This document shows, piece by piece, positions 23,834 through 33,012 of a DNA stretch of 64,000 nucleotides (positions are counted from its first letter, which is position 1; each line of letters opens with the position of its first letter). Position numbers and translations under genes: made by a program. The notes under the pieces are model-generated. The model searched no databases and had not been told where the DNA came from. It saw only the letters and a program-made list of their open reading frames with translations. The stretch lies in NCBI GenBank assembly GCA_027451405.1, contig DAIDJM010000030.1, positions 1 through 64,000 on the forward strand. The letters are read 5' to 3'. The DNA comes from Acetobacteraceae bacterium (GTDB taxonomy: Bacteria > Pseudomonadota > Alphaproteobacteria > Acetobacterales > Acetobacteraceae).

Positions 23834-24697
23834 GTGACGAACGACACCAACCCTGGCCGCCGCTTCTGGAAGATGCACGGCGCCGGCAACGATTTCGCCA
23901 TCTTCGACGCCCGCGCCCAGAAGCTCGCCCTGCCGCCCGAAGCGGTCGCGCCGCTCGCCGACCGGCACACCGGCATCGGCTTCGACCAACTCATCCTGCT
24001 CGAGCCGCCGCGCCATCCCGACGCCGCTCTGTTCATGCGCATCCTGAACGCCGACGGTTCCGAGGCCGGCGCCTGCGGCAACGCGACCCGCTGCGTTGCC
24101 TGGCTGATCGCGGAGGAAAGCGGCGCCGACCATGCGATCATCGAGACCCGCGCCGGCCTGTTACCGACGCGGCGGACAGGCCCCGGCCAATTCGAGGTCG
24201 GTATGGGCGTGCCATCCCTCGACTGGCGCAGCATCCCGCTGAGCCGCGAGGCCGACACGCTGCACCTGCCCCTGCCCGGCGACCCGGCCGCCTGCAGCAT
24301 GGGCAACCCGCACGCGACCCTGTTCGTCGAAAACCTCGACGCTACCCCAATCGCCGCCCTCGGCCCCAGCCTCGAACACCACCCGCTCTTCCCCGACCGC
24401 GCCAATATCGGCTTCGCGCAGATCCTCGCCCCCGACCGCATCCGCCTCCGCGTCTGGGAACGCGGCGCCGGCCTCACCCGCGCCTGCGGCTCCGGCGCCT
24501 GCGCCGCTTTGGTCAACGCTGTTCGCCGGGGGCTGAGCGAACGCGCGGCGACGCTGGTGCTGGACGGCGGCGAGCTGCGGATCGGCTGGGGCATGGATGG
24601 GCGCGTGACGATGGATGGGCCAGCGGCGCTGGCCTATCGGGGAGAGGTGCCTCCGGCGGGCAGGGGCAAGGCACCTGCCCGCCGGAGGCACGCTTGA
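23834..24697 (+). CDS. dapF: Diaminopimelate epimerase
   Basis: A 287-aa cofactor-independent racemase of lysine and peptidoglycan precursor synthesis. Two catalytic cysteines lie in GACGNATRC (about 78) and ACGSGACAA (about 219). The N-terminal KMHGAGNDF motif is intact. GTG start with a G-rich ribosome site. The last about 15 residues ([13 protein letters not shown] region) are not family sequence: they are encoded by a family B palindrome (24647-24691) that reads through into a new stop. The TGA overlaps the TTG start of mtaB. Confidence 0.93.
   Translation: MTNDTNPGRRFWKMHGAGNDFAIFDARAQKLALPPEAVAPLADRHTGIGFDQLILLEPPRHPDAALFMRILNADGSEAGACGNATRCVAWLIAEESGADHAIIETRAGLLPTRRTGPGQFEVGMGVPSLDWRSIPLSREADTLHLPLPGDPAACSMGNPHATLFVENLDATPIAALGPSLEHHPLFPDRANIGFAQILAPDRIRLRVWERGAGLTRACGSGACAALVNAVRRGLSERAATLVLDGGELRIGWGMDGRVTMDGPAALAYRGEVPPAGRGKAPARRRHA
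24647..24691. repeat. Family B palindrome inside the dapF 3' end
   Basis: Perfect 18-bp arms (24647-24664 and 24674-24691) around a 9-nt loop, built from the GCCTCCGGCGGGCAGG core of family B. It is translated as the dapF tail and ends 2 nt before the mtaB TTG start, so the RNA hairpin may affect mtaB translation. Confidence 0.85.
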
Positions 24698-25917
24698 GCA
24701 CAGACATCCTAACCTTCGGCTGCCGCCTCAACACCTTCGAATCCGAGGTGATCCGCGCCCACACGGCCCACGCCGCGCCGATGCTGGTGGTCAACACCTG
24801 CGCCGTCACCGCCGAAGCGGAGCGTCAGGCTCGCCAGGCCATCCGCCGCGCCCATCGCGAGGACCCCGCCCGCCCCATCGTCGTCACCGGCTGCGCCGCC
24901 CAGATCGCGCCCGAGCGCTGGGCCGCCCTCCCCGGCGTCGCCCGCGTGCTCGGCAACGAGGAAAAGCTCCGCCCCGAGGCCTGGACCCCGGACGCCACCC
25001 ACGCCGTCTCCGACATCATGGCCGCCCGCGAAACCGCGCCGCATCTCGTCACCGGCCTCGCCGGCCGCACCCGCGCCTTCGTGCAGGTCCAGCAGGGCTG
25101 CGACCATCGCTGCACCTTCTGCATCATCCCGTTCGGCCGCGGCCCCAACCGCTCGGTGCCGATCGGCGCGGTGGTGGAACAAGCCCGCGCGCTCGTCGCC
25201 CGCGGCTACCGCGAGCTCGTGCTCACCGGCGTCGACATCGCCAGCTACGGCCCCGACCTGCCAGGCCGCCCGCGCCTCGGCCAGCTCGTCCGCCGCCTCC
25301 TCGCCCTCGTCCCCGACCTGCCCCGCCTCCGACTCTCCTCGATCGACCCCGCCACGATCGACGACGATCTCTGGCGCGCGCTCGCCGACGAACCTCGCCT
25401 CATGCCGCATCTGCACCTAAGCCTTCAGGCCGGCGCCGACCTCATCCTCAAGCGCATGAAGCGCCGCCACACCGCCACCGACGCGGAGGCCGTCATCGCC
25501 CGCGCCCGCGCGCTCCGCCCCGGCATCGCCATCGGCGCCGACCTGATCGCCGGCTTCCCCACCGAAACCGACGACCTGTTTCAGGAAACGCTCGATTTCG
25601 TGACGCGCACGCAACTGCCCTACCTGCACGTCTTCCCCTACAGCCCCCGCCCCGGCACCCCCGCCGCGCGCATGCCGCAAATCCCGGCCCCCGACCGCCG
25701 CGCCCGCGCCGCCCGCCTGCGCGCCGCCGGCGAAGCCAACGCCGCCGCCTTCCACGCGACCCAGATCGGGCGCGTGGTGCACGTACTCTCGGAGACCGGC
25801 GAAGCCGGCCACACCGAACATTTCGCCCCCGTCCGCCTCACCGCCCCGCCCGGCGCCCTCATCGCCGCCCGCATCACCGGCGCCTCCGCCCGCACGCTGC
25901 TCGCGGAAGCGGCCTGA
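24694..25917 (+). CDS. mtaB: tRNA t6A37 methylthiotransferase (MtaB-like)
   Basis: A 407-aa radical SAM methylthiotransferase. An N-terminal UPF0004 domain carries cysteines at FGCRLN, NTCAVT and TGCAAQ for the auxiliary cluster. The radical SAM motif is [15 protein letters not shown], then [11 protein letters not shown]. It would convert t6A37 to ms2t6A37 in tRNA. Start at TTG 24694, overlapping the dapF stop (TTGA); this gives the expected N terminus [12 protein letters not shown]. The TRAM domain at the C terminus is short. ftsY follows after 5 nt. Confidence 0.9.
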   Translation: MSTDILTFGCRLNTFESEVIRAHTAHAAPMLVVNTCAVTAEAERQARQAIRRAHREDPARPIVVTGCAAQIAPERWAALPGVARVLGNEEKLRPEAWTPDATHAVSDIMAARETAPHLVTGLAGRTRAFVQVQQGCDHRCTFCIIPFGRGPNRSVPIGAVVEQARALVARGYRELVLTGVDIASYGPDLPGRPRLGQLVRRLLALVPDLPRLRLSSIDPATIDDDLWRALADEPRLMPHLHLSLQAGADLILKRMKRRHTATDAEAVIARARALRPGIAIGADLIAGFPTETDDLFQETLDFVTRTQLPYLHVFPYSPRPGTPAARMPQIPAPDRRARAARLRAAGEANAAAFHATQIGRVVHVLSETGEAGHTEHFAPVRLTAPPGALIAARITGASARTLLAEAA

Positions 25918-25922
25918 CGCCC

Positions 25923-26852
25923 ATGGCCGGCTTCTTCTCCCGCCTCAAGCAAGGCCTCTCGCGCAGCACCCAGAAACTCACCGGCGGCCTCGCCGCCATC
26001 ACCAAACGCCGGCTCGACGACGAAGCCCTCGAGGAACTCGAGGAAACCCTGATCGCCGCCGATCTCGGCCCCGCCGTCGCCAAACGCATCATCGCCAATT
26101 TTCGCCGCACCCGCTTCGGCACCGAAGTCACCGACCGCGAAATCCGGGAATCCCTCGCCACCGAAATCGCGACTATCCTGGAACCGGTCGCCCAACCCTT
26201 CCGCCTCGACCCCACCCGCAAACCCCACGTCGTACTCGTCGTCGGCGTCAACGGCACCGGCAAGACCACCACCATCGGCAAACTCGCCCTCCAATTCCGC
26301 GAGGAAAACAAGAAACCCGTCCTCGTCGCCGGGGACACCTTCCGCGCCGCCGCCGTCGAACAGCTGCAAATCTGGGGCGAACGCACGAAATCCCCCGTCA
26401 TCGCCGGCGCCACCAACGCCGACGCCGCCGGCCTCGCCTTCGAAGCGCTGACCCGCGCACAGCGCGACCAAGCTGACGTCCTGCTGATCGACACCGCCGG
26501 CCGCCTCCACAACAAAGCCGCGCTGATGGAAGAACTCCGCAAAATCATCCGCGTCTTGCGCAAACAAGACGAAACAGCCCCCCACTCGGTCCTCCTCGTC
26601 CTCGACGCAACCACCGGCCAAAACGCCATCCAGCAAGTCCGCGTCTTCAAGGAAATGGTCGATGTCACCGGCCTGGTCGTCACGAAGCTGGACGGCAGCG
26701 CCCGCGGCGGCATCGTCGTCGCATTGGCGGAAGAGTTCGGCATCCCGGTGCACGCAGTGGGCGTAGGCGAACAAGCGGGCGATTTGCGGGCGTTCGAGGC
26801 GGTCGATTTCGCCCGCGGCCTGGTAGGCGAGCCTGAGACGGCGCCGGGCTGA
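25923..26852 (+). CDS. ftsY: Signal recognition particle receptor FtsY
   Basis: A 309-aa SRP GTPase that docks SRP-ribosome complexes at the membrane. NG domain only: a helical N domain (LDDEALEELEETLIAADLG), G1 GVNGTGKTTT, DTFRAAAVEQL (I-box), G3 DTAGR, G4 TKLDG and the closing GxGE motif GVGEQAGDLRAF. The acidic A domain found in E. coli is absent, as in many alphaproteobacteria. ATG 25923. A family B repeat with a T-run follows immediately. Confidence 0.95.
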   Translation: MAGFFSRLKQGLSRSTQKLTGGLAAITKRRLDDEALEELEETLIAADLGPAVAKRIIANFRRTRFGTEVTDREIRESLATEIATILEPVAQPFRLDPTRKPHVVLVVGVNGTGKTTTIGKLALQFREENKKPVLVAGDTFRAAAVEQLQIWGERTKSPVIAGATNADAAGLAFEALTRAQRDQADVLLIDTAGRLHNKAALMEELRKIIRVLRKQDETAPHSVLLVLDATTGQNAIQQVRVFKEMVDVTGLVVTKLDGSARGGIVVALAEEFGIPVHAVGVGEQAGDLRAFEAVDFARGLVGEPETAPG

Positions 26853-26854
26853 AA

Positions 26855-26927
26855 CGCGCCTCCGGCGGGCAGAGGCTCCGCCTCTGCACTCCGCTGGGGC
26901 CAAAAGGCCCCAGACCCCATTTTTTTA
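26855..26927 (+). terminator. Family B repeat acting as ftsY terminator
   Basis: Two stem-loops: GGCAGAGG/CCTCTGC and GGGGCC-AAAA-GGCCCC, then CAGACCCCA and seven T. It begins 2 nt after the ftsY stop. The last hairpin plus T-run is a textbook intrinsic terminator. Confidence 0.8.
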
Positions 26928-27006
26928 GTGCAGAGAAGGACCAATCATGCCTCTATAGACTCCCTAAATAGTTTCGTCGCTGCCTTGCCGATTGGGGGTT
27001 GTAGCC

Positions 27007-28005
27007 GTGCCGACCGTCTCTCTAGGAAAAATAGAGCGTATCGATCCGAGGTCAATTTGGGCCCACGAAGCTATGGATTTTACGCCGTGGCTTGCAGACA
27101 ACCTTGGTCTGCTAGGAGAAACTCTAGGACTCGAACTAGAGCTGGTCAAAACTGAGGTAGCAGTGGGTGATTTCGCCTGCGATATTCAGGCTATCGACAC
27201 TGGCAGCGGGCGCCGCGTGATCATCGAAAACCAGCTAGCTCAAACTGATCATGGGCACCTTGGCCAACTTATCACTTACGCGGCAGGCCTCGACGCCGCA
27301 GTAGTGATTTGGATCGCTCCAAAAGTCCGGGAAGAGCACCGAGAAGCGATCGACTTCTTGAATCGCCACACCCGTGAGACTCTCGATTTTTTCATGATTG
27401 CAGTCGATGTCATCCGAATATCTGGCTCGCCTCCAGCCGTAGAATTTAAATTGGCCGCATCACCGAACGCCTGGACAAAAACGGCTGCTGCCTCAAGCGA
27501 TAGCGTTGTATCTGAAGTTAGCCGAGCCTATCAGAAATTTTATCAGGGTCTGATGGATGATCTCCGCGAGAAGTATAACTTCACCAATGCAAAGGCGGCA
27601 CAGCCACAGAACTGGTATTCTTTTTCAAGTGGTAGGCCAGGTATCACTTACACAGCTACGTTCGCTTCAGGAGATAAACTCCGTGCTGAGCTTTACATCG
27701 ACGTCGGCGATACAGCAAAGAACAAAGCGATTTTCGATGCCTTAAAGTCCAATGAGACTTCCGTTCAGGAGGAGTTAGGTGAGCCGCTGTTGTGGGAGAG
27801 GCTTGATAACAGACGTGCATCCCGGATCTCTATCGTCCGTGAGAATACCTCGATCGCCGATGCAGCCCGTCAAGAACAAGAAATACGAGAGTGGCTCGTC
27901 CAGCGCCTTCTGAAGCTGAAGAGCGTGTTCGGACCCAGAATAAAATCTGCAACCGACATTGCAAATTCCTGCACCGGTATAGCCGGAGGCAGCGGACCGG
28001 GGTGA
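27007..28005 (+). CDS. DUF4268 protein with restriction-nuclease-like domain
   Basis: A 332-aa protein. The N-terminal about 120 residues resemble a PD-(D/E)XK-type nuclease fold: E in the TEVAVGDFACDIQAID strand, then VIIENQLAQTDHGHLGQLITYA with an E-x-Q core. The C-terminal about 150 residues match DUF4268 (YSFSSGRPGITYTATF, RAELYID, WERLDNRRASRISI). DUF4268 proteins often occur as solitary accessory genes with a presumed defence or DNA role. GTG 27007 has a GGGGGT site 7-8 nt upstream. The gene is visibly AT-richer, with different codon use from its neighbours, suggesting transfer. Function unknown. Confidence 0.75.
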   Translation: MPTVSLGKIERIDPRSIWAHEAMDFTPWLADNLGLLGETLGLELELVKTEVAVGDFACDIQAIDTGSGRRVIIENQLAQTDHGHLGQLITYAAGLDAAVVIWIAPKVREEHREAIDFLNRHTRETLDFFMIAVDVIRISGSPPAVEFKLAASPNAWTKTAAASSDSVVSEVSRAYQKFYQGLMDDLREKYNFTNAKAAQPQNWYSFSSGRPGITYTATFASGDKLRAELYIDVGDTAKNKAIFDALKSNETSVQEELGEPLLWERLDNRRASRISIVRENTSIADAARQEQEIREWLVQRLLKLKSVFGPRIKSATDIANSCTGIAGGSGPG

Positions 28006-28057
28006 CACCCGGTCACGCAGCCAGGCCCCAACCGCTTCCCACCCATGCCCAACCAAC

Positions 28058-28124
28058 GGGGTCTGGGGCCCACCGGCCCCAGCGGAGTGCAGAGGCAGAG
28101 CCTCTGCCCGCCGGAGGCGCGCTG
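28058..28124 (-). repeat. Family B repeat (3' of the BNR pseudogene)
   Basis: An inverted copy relative to 26855. Read on the minus strand it follows the end of the broken BNR gene by about 45 nt and has both stem-loops. With the copy at 26855 it brackets the DUF4268 gene. Confidence 0.8.
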
Positions 28125-28167
28125 CACCACGCACAGCGCCACCGCCGTCCCACCAGACGCCAAACGC

Positions 28168-28505
28168 CTAATGAATAACCAGCGTCCAAACACCACGCCC
28201 GTACGTCGCCGCCCGCAGTACTTTGCCGTTCGGTGACTGGCTCAGCGAACTCACCTGCACGCCCGGTAGCCCGGCGCCGAGCAGCGATCAGTTCGCGCCG
28301 CCGTCGGTGGTGGCGTACACACCGAGCCAGGTTGCCGCGTAGAGCGTGTTGCCGGTGCGGTCCAATCTGTCGGCGATCACCTGGTTGATCGGCACGTCTG
28401 GCAGCCCGTTGCCGGCCGCGCTCCAGCTGGCGCCGGCATCCGGGCTTTTCAGCATGCGCGTGGCGCGGAAGGTGGGCGCCCGGGAGCTGACGGGGGGGGC
28501 GAAAC
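28168..28505 (-). pseudogene. BNR/Asp-box repeat protein remnant with in-frame stop
   Basis: The minus-strand frame carries Asp-box type repeats: SPDAGASWSAAGNGLP, then TLYAATWLGVYATTDGGAN. A TGA at 28290-28288 stands where the repeat expects Trp (GGANW). The same frame continues for 39 more codons (LPGVQVSSLSQSPNGKVLRAAT, YGRGVWTLVIH) to the natural stop at 28168. Upstream of about 28500 the similarity ends, so the 5' part is lost. The ancestor was probably a secreted sialidase-like or photosystem-stability-like beta-propeller. Coordinates of the 5' end are approximate. Confidence 0.65.
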
Positions 28506-28869
28506 ATCGGCTGCGCGTCCCGTCTCGGACGTCATGTTGCGCCGCTGACGATACGCGCCGACTGGCGGCTGCCCTGATCCCATGTCCTTCATCAAACGCG
28601 TGCGGTGTCGTAACATCCACTCCGGATCGACAATGGCGGCAAACATAGTCGCAAGCTGAAGTGGCGCCGTGCCGGATCGGCCAGGTCACCGACATCCGCC
28701 CTCCGCGAAGGCCCTGATCTGCCTGCGAGGCGCCGCGGACTTCCCAATCTGCCCCGTCGCGGGTCCGGCAACCCGCCACCGTTCCCACTTGCCGGGCGCC
28801 CCCGCCCGTGTCACCCAGAAGCCGGGCTCCTTCCGTCATGGGTCGGACCACGCGATCGAAGGAACCGAG
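28506..28869. other. Non-coding spacer
   Basis: 364 nt between the BNR remnant and the glycosyltransferase start. Frames are open on both strands because of high GC but none resembles a protein. It holds the promoter of the rightward gene. Confidence 0.35.
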
Positions 28870-30429
28870 TTGACAGCAGCCGCTTTGACGTTTGCGGCCA
28901 GCCTGGCCCGCCCGGCCTCGCTCCTCGCCCGCCTCGACACCCCGCGCGGCGGCGTCGTCGCGCTGATCCTGACCACCTGCCTCGCGCGCCTCGCCTTCGC
29001 CGGCCTCACTGGCCTCGGCATCGACGAGAGTTACATGGCCGCCGCCGGCCGGACGCTCCGCCTCAGCTATTTCGACCACCCGCCCATCGCCTGGTGGCTT
29101 ACCTGGGCCGCGGAGCAGCTCGGCGGGCCCCACAACGACCTCGTTATCCGCCTGCCCTTCATCGCGCTGTTCGCCGTCAGCACCTGGCTCATGTTCCGGC
29201 TCACCGCCGCCCTGTTCGGCGAATGCGCCGGCCTCTGGGCCGCTGCCGCGCTGAACGCTGCGCCCGTGCTCGGCATCGCGACCGGCAGCTGGATTCTGCC
29301 GGACGGCCCGCTGGATGCGGCGCTCCTGGGCGGCACGCTCTGCTTCTGGCACGCGACGCGCGATGAGCGGGCCGCCGCCTGGCCCGCCTGGATCGGCGCC
29401 GGCCTCTGCTTCGGTCTGGCCCTCTGCGCGAAATACACAGCACTCCCGATCCTGCTCGGCCTCGGCGCCTACCTCGCCACCACGAAAACCCGCCGCGTCT
29501 GGCTCGCACGACCGCAGCCCTACGCCGCCGCGGCTCTCGCTTTTGCGCTGCTCGCGCCCGTCCTCCTCTGGAATGCGGAGCACGGCTTCGCCTCCTTCCG
29601 CTTCCAGGGCGGCCGCGCGTTCGGCCGCAGCCTCCACCCGCTAGGCCCGGTCGCGGCCGCGTCCGGCGAGGCCTTATTCTTCCTGCCTTGGCTGTTCGTC
29701 CCGCTGCTGATTCTGCTCTGGCGAGCCGCCCGCACCGGCCCCGCCGATCCGCGAAGCTGGCTGCTCGTCTGCCTCGCCGCGCCCTCGTTCCTGTTTTTCG
29801 AAATCGTCTCGCTGCAGGCCCGCGTCCTGCCGCACTGGGCCGCCCCCGCGCTGATGCTGGCGCTTCCTCTGCTTGGCGCCGCGATCGCCACGCGCCGCCA
29901 AACCAGCCGCGCGCTGCGCTTCGCCATGATCGCCACCGCCATCACCGTGACTGCCGGCCTGACCTTCGTCACCTCCGAAATCCGCTACAATTGGTTGCCC
30001 GACGTCGCCGAGGATTTCGCGCTCGGCCACGATCCCGACCTGGCCGCGGTCGATTGGGACTCCCTGCAGACCGAGTTGCGGCAGCGCGACGCCTTCACGC
30101 CGAACCTCGTCATCGCCGCCACCCGCTGGCTCGATGCCGGCAAGATCGATTTCGCGCTCAGGGGCGAAATCCCGGTCCTCTGTCTCGGCAACGACCCTCG
30201 CGAATATGGCATCGCCGCGCCGCTCGCCGCCTATGCCGGCCGCGACGTCCTGATCCTCGCCCCGCGCGAAACCCTCGCCTCGATCCGCGCACGTTTCGGG
30301 GCCGAATTCGACCGCATCGAGCCCGTCCCGCCGCTGCTGATCCGCCACGCCGGCAAACCCGCGATGATGGTGCCTGCCTTTCTCGGCCACGAACTGCGCG
30401 CGGTACCGGCAAGGACCACGCTCCGCTGA
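28870..30429 (+). CDS. ArnT/PMT-like lipid-linked glycosyltransferase
   Basis: A 519-aa polytopic membrane protein (about 10 helices) of the GT39/GT83 type. The first periplasmic loop has the catalytic pair in GLGIDESYM, followed by YFDHPPIAWWL, a hallmark of ArnT-like enzymes that use polyprenyl-phosphate sugars. A C-terminal periplasmic domain follows about residue 360. Likely role: addition of a sugar to lipid A or a protein in the periplasm. Start TTG 28870 was chosen because residues before it are not family-like; an upstream start cannot be excluded. Confidence 0.8.
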   Translation: MTAAALTFAASLARPASLLARLDTPRGGVVALILTTCLARLAFAGLTGLGIDESYMAAAGRTLRLSYFDHPPIAWWLTWAAEQLGGPHNDLVIRLPFIALFAVSTWLMFRLTAALFGECAGLWAAAALNAAPVLGIATGSWILPDGPLDAALLGGTLCFWHATRDERAAAWPAWIGAGLCFGLALCAKYTALPILLGLGAYLATTKTRRVWLARPQPYAAAALAFALLAPVLLWNAEHGFASFRFQGGRAFGRSLHPLGPVAAASGEALFFLPWLFVPLLILLWRAARTGPADPRSWLLVCLAAPSFLFFEIVSLQARVLPHWAAPALMLALPLLGAAIATRRQTSRALRFAMIATAITVTAGLTFVTSEIRYNWLPDVAEDFALGHDPDLAAVDWDSLQTELRQRDAFTPNLVIAATRWLDAGKIDFALRGEIPVLCLGNDPREYGIAAPLAAYAGRDVLILAPRETLASIRARFGAEFDRIEPVPPLLIRHAGKPAMMVPAFLGHELRAVPARTTLR

Positions 30430-30483
30430 CCTCGGCGCGCCGCCCCCGATTCCGGCGGCCCAGCGCCCGAAGCCCCCCTTGTC

Positions 30484-31029
30484 TCACCCTGAAAAACGCC
30501 CCGCGAACGCGACGAATTTCTGCATGAAATCCGCAACCCGCCCCTGCGTGTCCGCGTCGGTCAGCCGCCCCTCGCCATCGAACCGTTCCTGTGCCCGGGG
30601 AACCAGCAGTTCCGCCGCCGAAAACAGATGCATCGCATGGTAATACACCACCTGCCGCAGGTGCATCTGCGCCCGTGCCGTCCCGGTCAGGCTGGTGCTC
30701 GCGCCGATGACGGCGACCGGCTTGCCGCTCGTGGGCTTGCTCTTCTCCGGCCGCGAGAGCCAGTCGAGCGCGTTCTTGAGGCCGCCGGGAATGGAATAAT
30801 TGTATTCTGGTGTCGAAATCACCAGCGCGTCCGCGCCGGCCACCGCCTCGCGGAGCGCGATCACCGGCGCGGCTGGCGCCCCTTCGCGTTCGGCGCTGTA
30901 GATCGGCAGGTCGAGGCTCGGCGCGAGCGTTAGGGTCACGCCCTCCGGCACATGGTCGGCGCAGGCGCGCAGCAGGGCAGTGTTGTAGGAACCGGCGCGC
31001 AGGCTGCCGGACAGGCCGAGGATACGCAT
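30484..31029 (-). CDS. NADPH-dependent FMN reductase
   Basis: A 181-aa flavodoxin-fold quinone/FMN reductase. It has the phosphate loop GLSGSLRAGSYNTAL at residues 4-18 and the PEYNYSIPGGLKNALDWLSR motif near 75-94. ATG 31029 was chosen because it gives the standard start MRILGLSGS. Such enzymes reduce flavins, quinones, chromate or azo dyes with NADPH. It converges on the glycosyltransferase gene and is divergent from the secreted protein at 31128. Confidence 0.87.
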   Translation of the reverse strand: MRILGLSGSLRAGSYNTALLRACADHVPEGVTLTLAPSLDLPIYSAEREGAPAAPVIALREAVAGADALVISTPEYNYSIPGGLKNALDWLSRPEKSKPTSGKPVAVIGASTSLTGTARAQMHLRQVVYYHAMHLFSAAELLVPRAQERFDGEGRLTDADTQGRVADFMQKFVAFAGRFSG

Positions 31030-31127
31030 GGCGTGAGGGTCTCCTTGCCGCGGATCGCCGCTCGGGCGGGGGTTTAACGTGCCAGTAAACCCCATGCGGC
31101 AGAGAGGCGCTCTTTGCGAGGCCCCGG

Positions 31128-32807
31128 ATGCGCATCGGCCCCTTCCTTGTCCTGTTCTGCGCGTGGCTCCTGCCGTCCGCGGCAAGCGGCGCGCCAGTCG
31201 GCTTCATCGACGGAATCAGCGCCGCGGGTTTGAGCGGCTGGGCCTGCGTCCCCGGAAACCCGGCCCCGGTGAGCATCGCGATCGTCGCGGGTGACCGCCT
31301 GCTCGGCGTCTATCCCGAGACCGCGACCCGCGCCGACGTGGCCCGCATCTGCGGCACGATGCGCGCCGGCTTCGCGATCGGTTTCGACCGCGCGACCCAG
31401 GACCAGCTCGTGGGCGAGCCGTCGCTGAGCGCCTTCGCGCTGGCGCCCTTCAATGCCCCCCTGCCGCTCCAAGGCTCCAACCCGGCCGCCTATCAACCCT
31501 ACCGGCTGCCCCTCGGATCCCTGGTTCAGGTCGCCGGCGGGCTGGCGCTGGGCGACATCGCGGGGCCCGGTTCGCCTCGGCTTTCGGTCTATGCGGGAGC
31601 GCCGGCCGCCGATGGCGGCCTCGCCGGCGGCGCGCCCCTGTTCGGCAGCGCCCCCGGCGGCGTGAACGTGGCTGCCCCGCTCCCGGTCTTCACGCCGCCG
31701 CCCGGCGCCGCCCTGCCGGTGTTCGGCTATGCGCCCGACCAGGCAGGCGCGCCGGTTCCGCTGGCCCATCCCGTTCCGGCCGCCGCCGGAGCCGCCTCGC
31801 TCCCGATCGGCGGCACCGTCGCGCAAAGCGGCAGTCTCGCCGGTATCCGCGACACAGTTTTCACGGCCTGGATTCCCGCCGGCCAGGGCTTCGCCGGGGT
31901 CTCGGGCAAGGTCGCGCTGACCGGCAACGCGCCCGGTTTCAGCGAGGCGCTGGCGCTGCTCGGCACCACCACGGACGATCCGGCCAGCTGCGCCCGGCGG
32001 AATGGCCTCGCGGTCTCCGCGCCGCCCGCGATGGCCCGTCTCTGGGCGGGCATCCTCAAAAACACCGGGGCGTCGACCGTGACGATCCCGGTGAACCTGG
32101 CACTGCCCTACCCGGTGACGCCGGTTTCGCCCGCCGGCAGTTGCGCCGTGCTGCTCATCAGCGCCGGCTACCCCTATCTCAGCCCGACCACCCCGCTCTA
32201 CACCACCGCCTCCGCCGCGCTGACAATGGCGACCGCGCCTGCCACGGCCGGCGCCCCGCAGGTTGTCCCGCTCGGCCTAGGCGGCGAGTTCCGCATCGCC
32301 TCGGGAACCAGCTCGGCCCAGTCGGTGCTAGTCGGCCTACAGGCCCTCGTGCCGCTCGAGCTCGATGCGATCGCCGGAGCGCTCAGCACGGCGCCCGTCG
32401 TAGGCGCGCCTGCGGCGTCCGGCTGGCTCCCCATACCTGCTGGCAATTGGGCGTATGAGACATCGTTTCTCTATTTGCCGGCCGCCATCTGCGCCGGCCT
32501 CGGCCTCGCCGCGCATCCGGCCAACGGGCTGTTCGCGATGCTGCGCCAGGGTAACCCTGGGTCCATGACGGTGCCGGCCGGATCGGTGCCACTGATGCGG
32601 GTCGGGGTTGAAAGCCTGGGCGGGCTGCCGATCCAGAAATCGACCTATCAGGCCTTCACGGCGACGGTGCCCGCCGCGACCCCCTTCCGGCTCGGAACCG
32701 GGGATTGCCTGATCGGCCTTGGTTCAAGCGTGCCGAGCGCCGGCGGCACTCCGGGCATGCTCGATGTCGAGGATCAATCGACGGTGTATCTGCGCGTCTC
32801 GGGCTGA
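31128..32807 (+). CDS. Secreted protein with N-terminal GWA-type domain, unknown
   Basis: A 559-aa protein with a clear signal peptide (about 1-22, LLPSAASGA). Residues 24-90 (GFIDGISAAGLSGWACVPG, then DRLLGVYPE and RADVARICG) resemble the short beta domain with a G-W-A core found fused to glycosyltransferases and in exported proteins. The remaining about 450 residues are low-charge, Ala/Gly/Pro-rich beta sequence without a name I can give. Six Cys suggest periplasmic disulfides. ATG 31128. Probably surface or secreted. Confidence 0.6.
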   Translation: MRIGPFLVLFCAWLLPSAASGAPVGFIDGISAAGLSGWACVPGNPAPVSIAIVAGDRLLGVYPETATRADVARICGTMRAGFAIGFDRATQDQLVGEPSLSAFALAPFNAPLPLQGSNPAAYQPYRLPLGSLVQVAGGLALGDIAGPGSPRLSVYAGAPAADGGLAGGAPLFGSAPGGVNVAAPLPVFTPPPGAALPVFGYAPDQAGAPVPLAHPVPAAAGAASLPIGGTVAQSGSLAGIRDTVFTAWIPAGQGFAGVSGKVALTGNAPGFSEALALLGTTTDDPASCARRNGLAVSAPPAMARLWAGILKNTGASTVTIPVNLALPYPVTPVSPAGSCAVLLISAGYPYLSPTTPLYTTASAALTMATAPATAGAPQVVPLGLGGEFRIASGTSSAQSVLVGLQALVPLELDAIAGALSTAPVVGAPAASGWLPIPAGNWAYETSFLYLPAAICAGLGLAAHPANGLFAMLRQGNPGSMTVPAGSVPLMRVGVESLGGLPIQKSTYQAFTATVPAATPFRLGTGDCLIGLGSSVPSAGGTPGMLDVEDQSTVYLRVSG

Positions 32808-32914
32808 ACCGGCGCGCGCAGCCGCCCGGGCCGGATCGGGGTCGCCAGCACGGCGGCCGTGGCGAGACCCGCGGCGGCAACGAGGAGGCTCAGCATCTCG
32901 ACCCAGGTGCTCAT
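32774..32914 (-). CDS. Possible small single-span membrane protein
   Basis: A 46-aa frame with one hydrophobic segment (MLSLLVAAAGLATAAVLATPI) and a short charged tail. A GGGAGA site stands 6-7 nt before its ATG. It lies 98 nt downstream of the TSCPD gene on the same strand and overlaps the end of the secreted protein gene by 34 nt in antisense. Only composition and the ribosome site support it. Confidence 0.35.
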   Translation of the reverse strand: MSTWVEMLSLLVAAAGLATAAVLATPIRPGRLRAPVQPETRRYTVD

Positions 32915-33012
32915 GACGGTTCTCCCAGCCCAGGACTGAAACGCCAAATTGTGCGCGCCCGTCGCCGCACCGCACCGCTTCGTGATTTGCCTCCCCGCTC
33001 CCGGGGCCCCCG

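Noticed and set aside
26855-28124. DUF4268 gene as a composite transposon bounded by terminal inverted repeats
   Set aside because: The bounding repeats are each explained as the 3' element of the neighbouring convergent gene, and no transposase or target duplication was seen.
28506-29637. Minus-strand frame continuing 5' of the BNR remnant
   Set aside because: Beyond about 28500 the frame is an antisense shadow of the glycosyltransferase gene.
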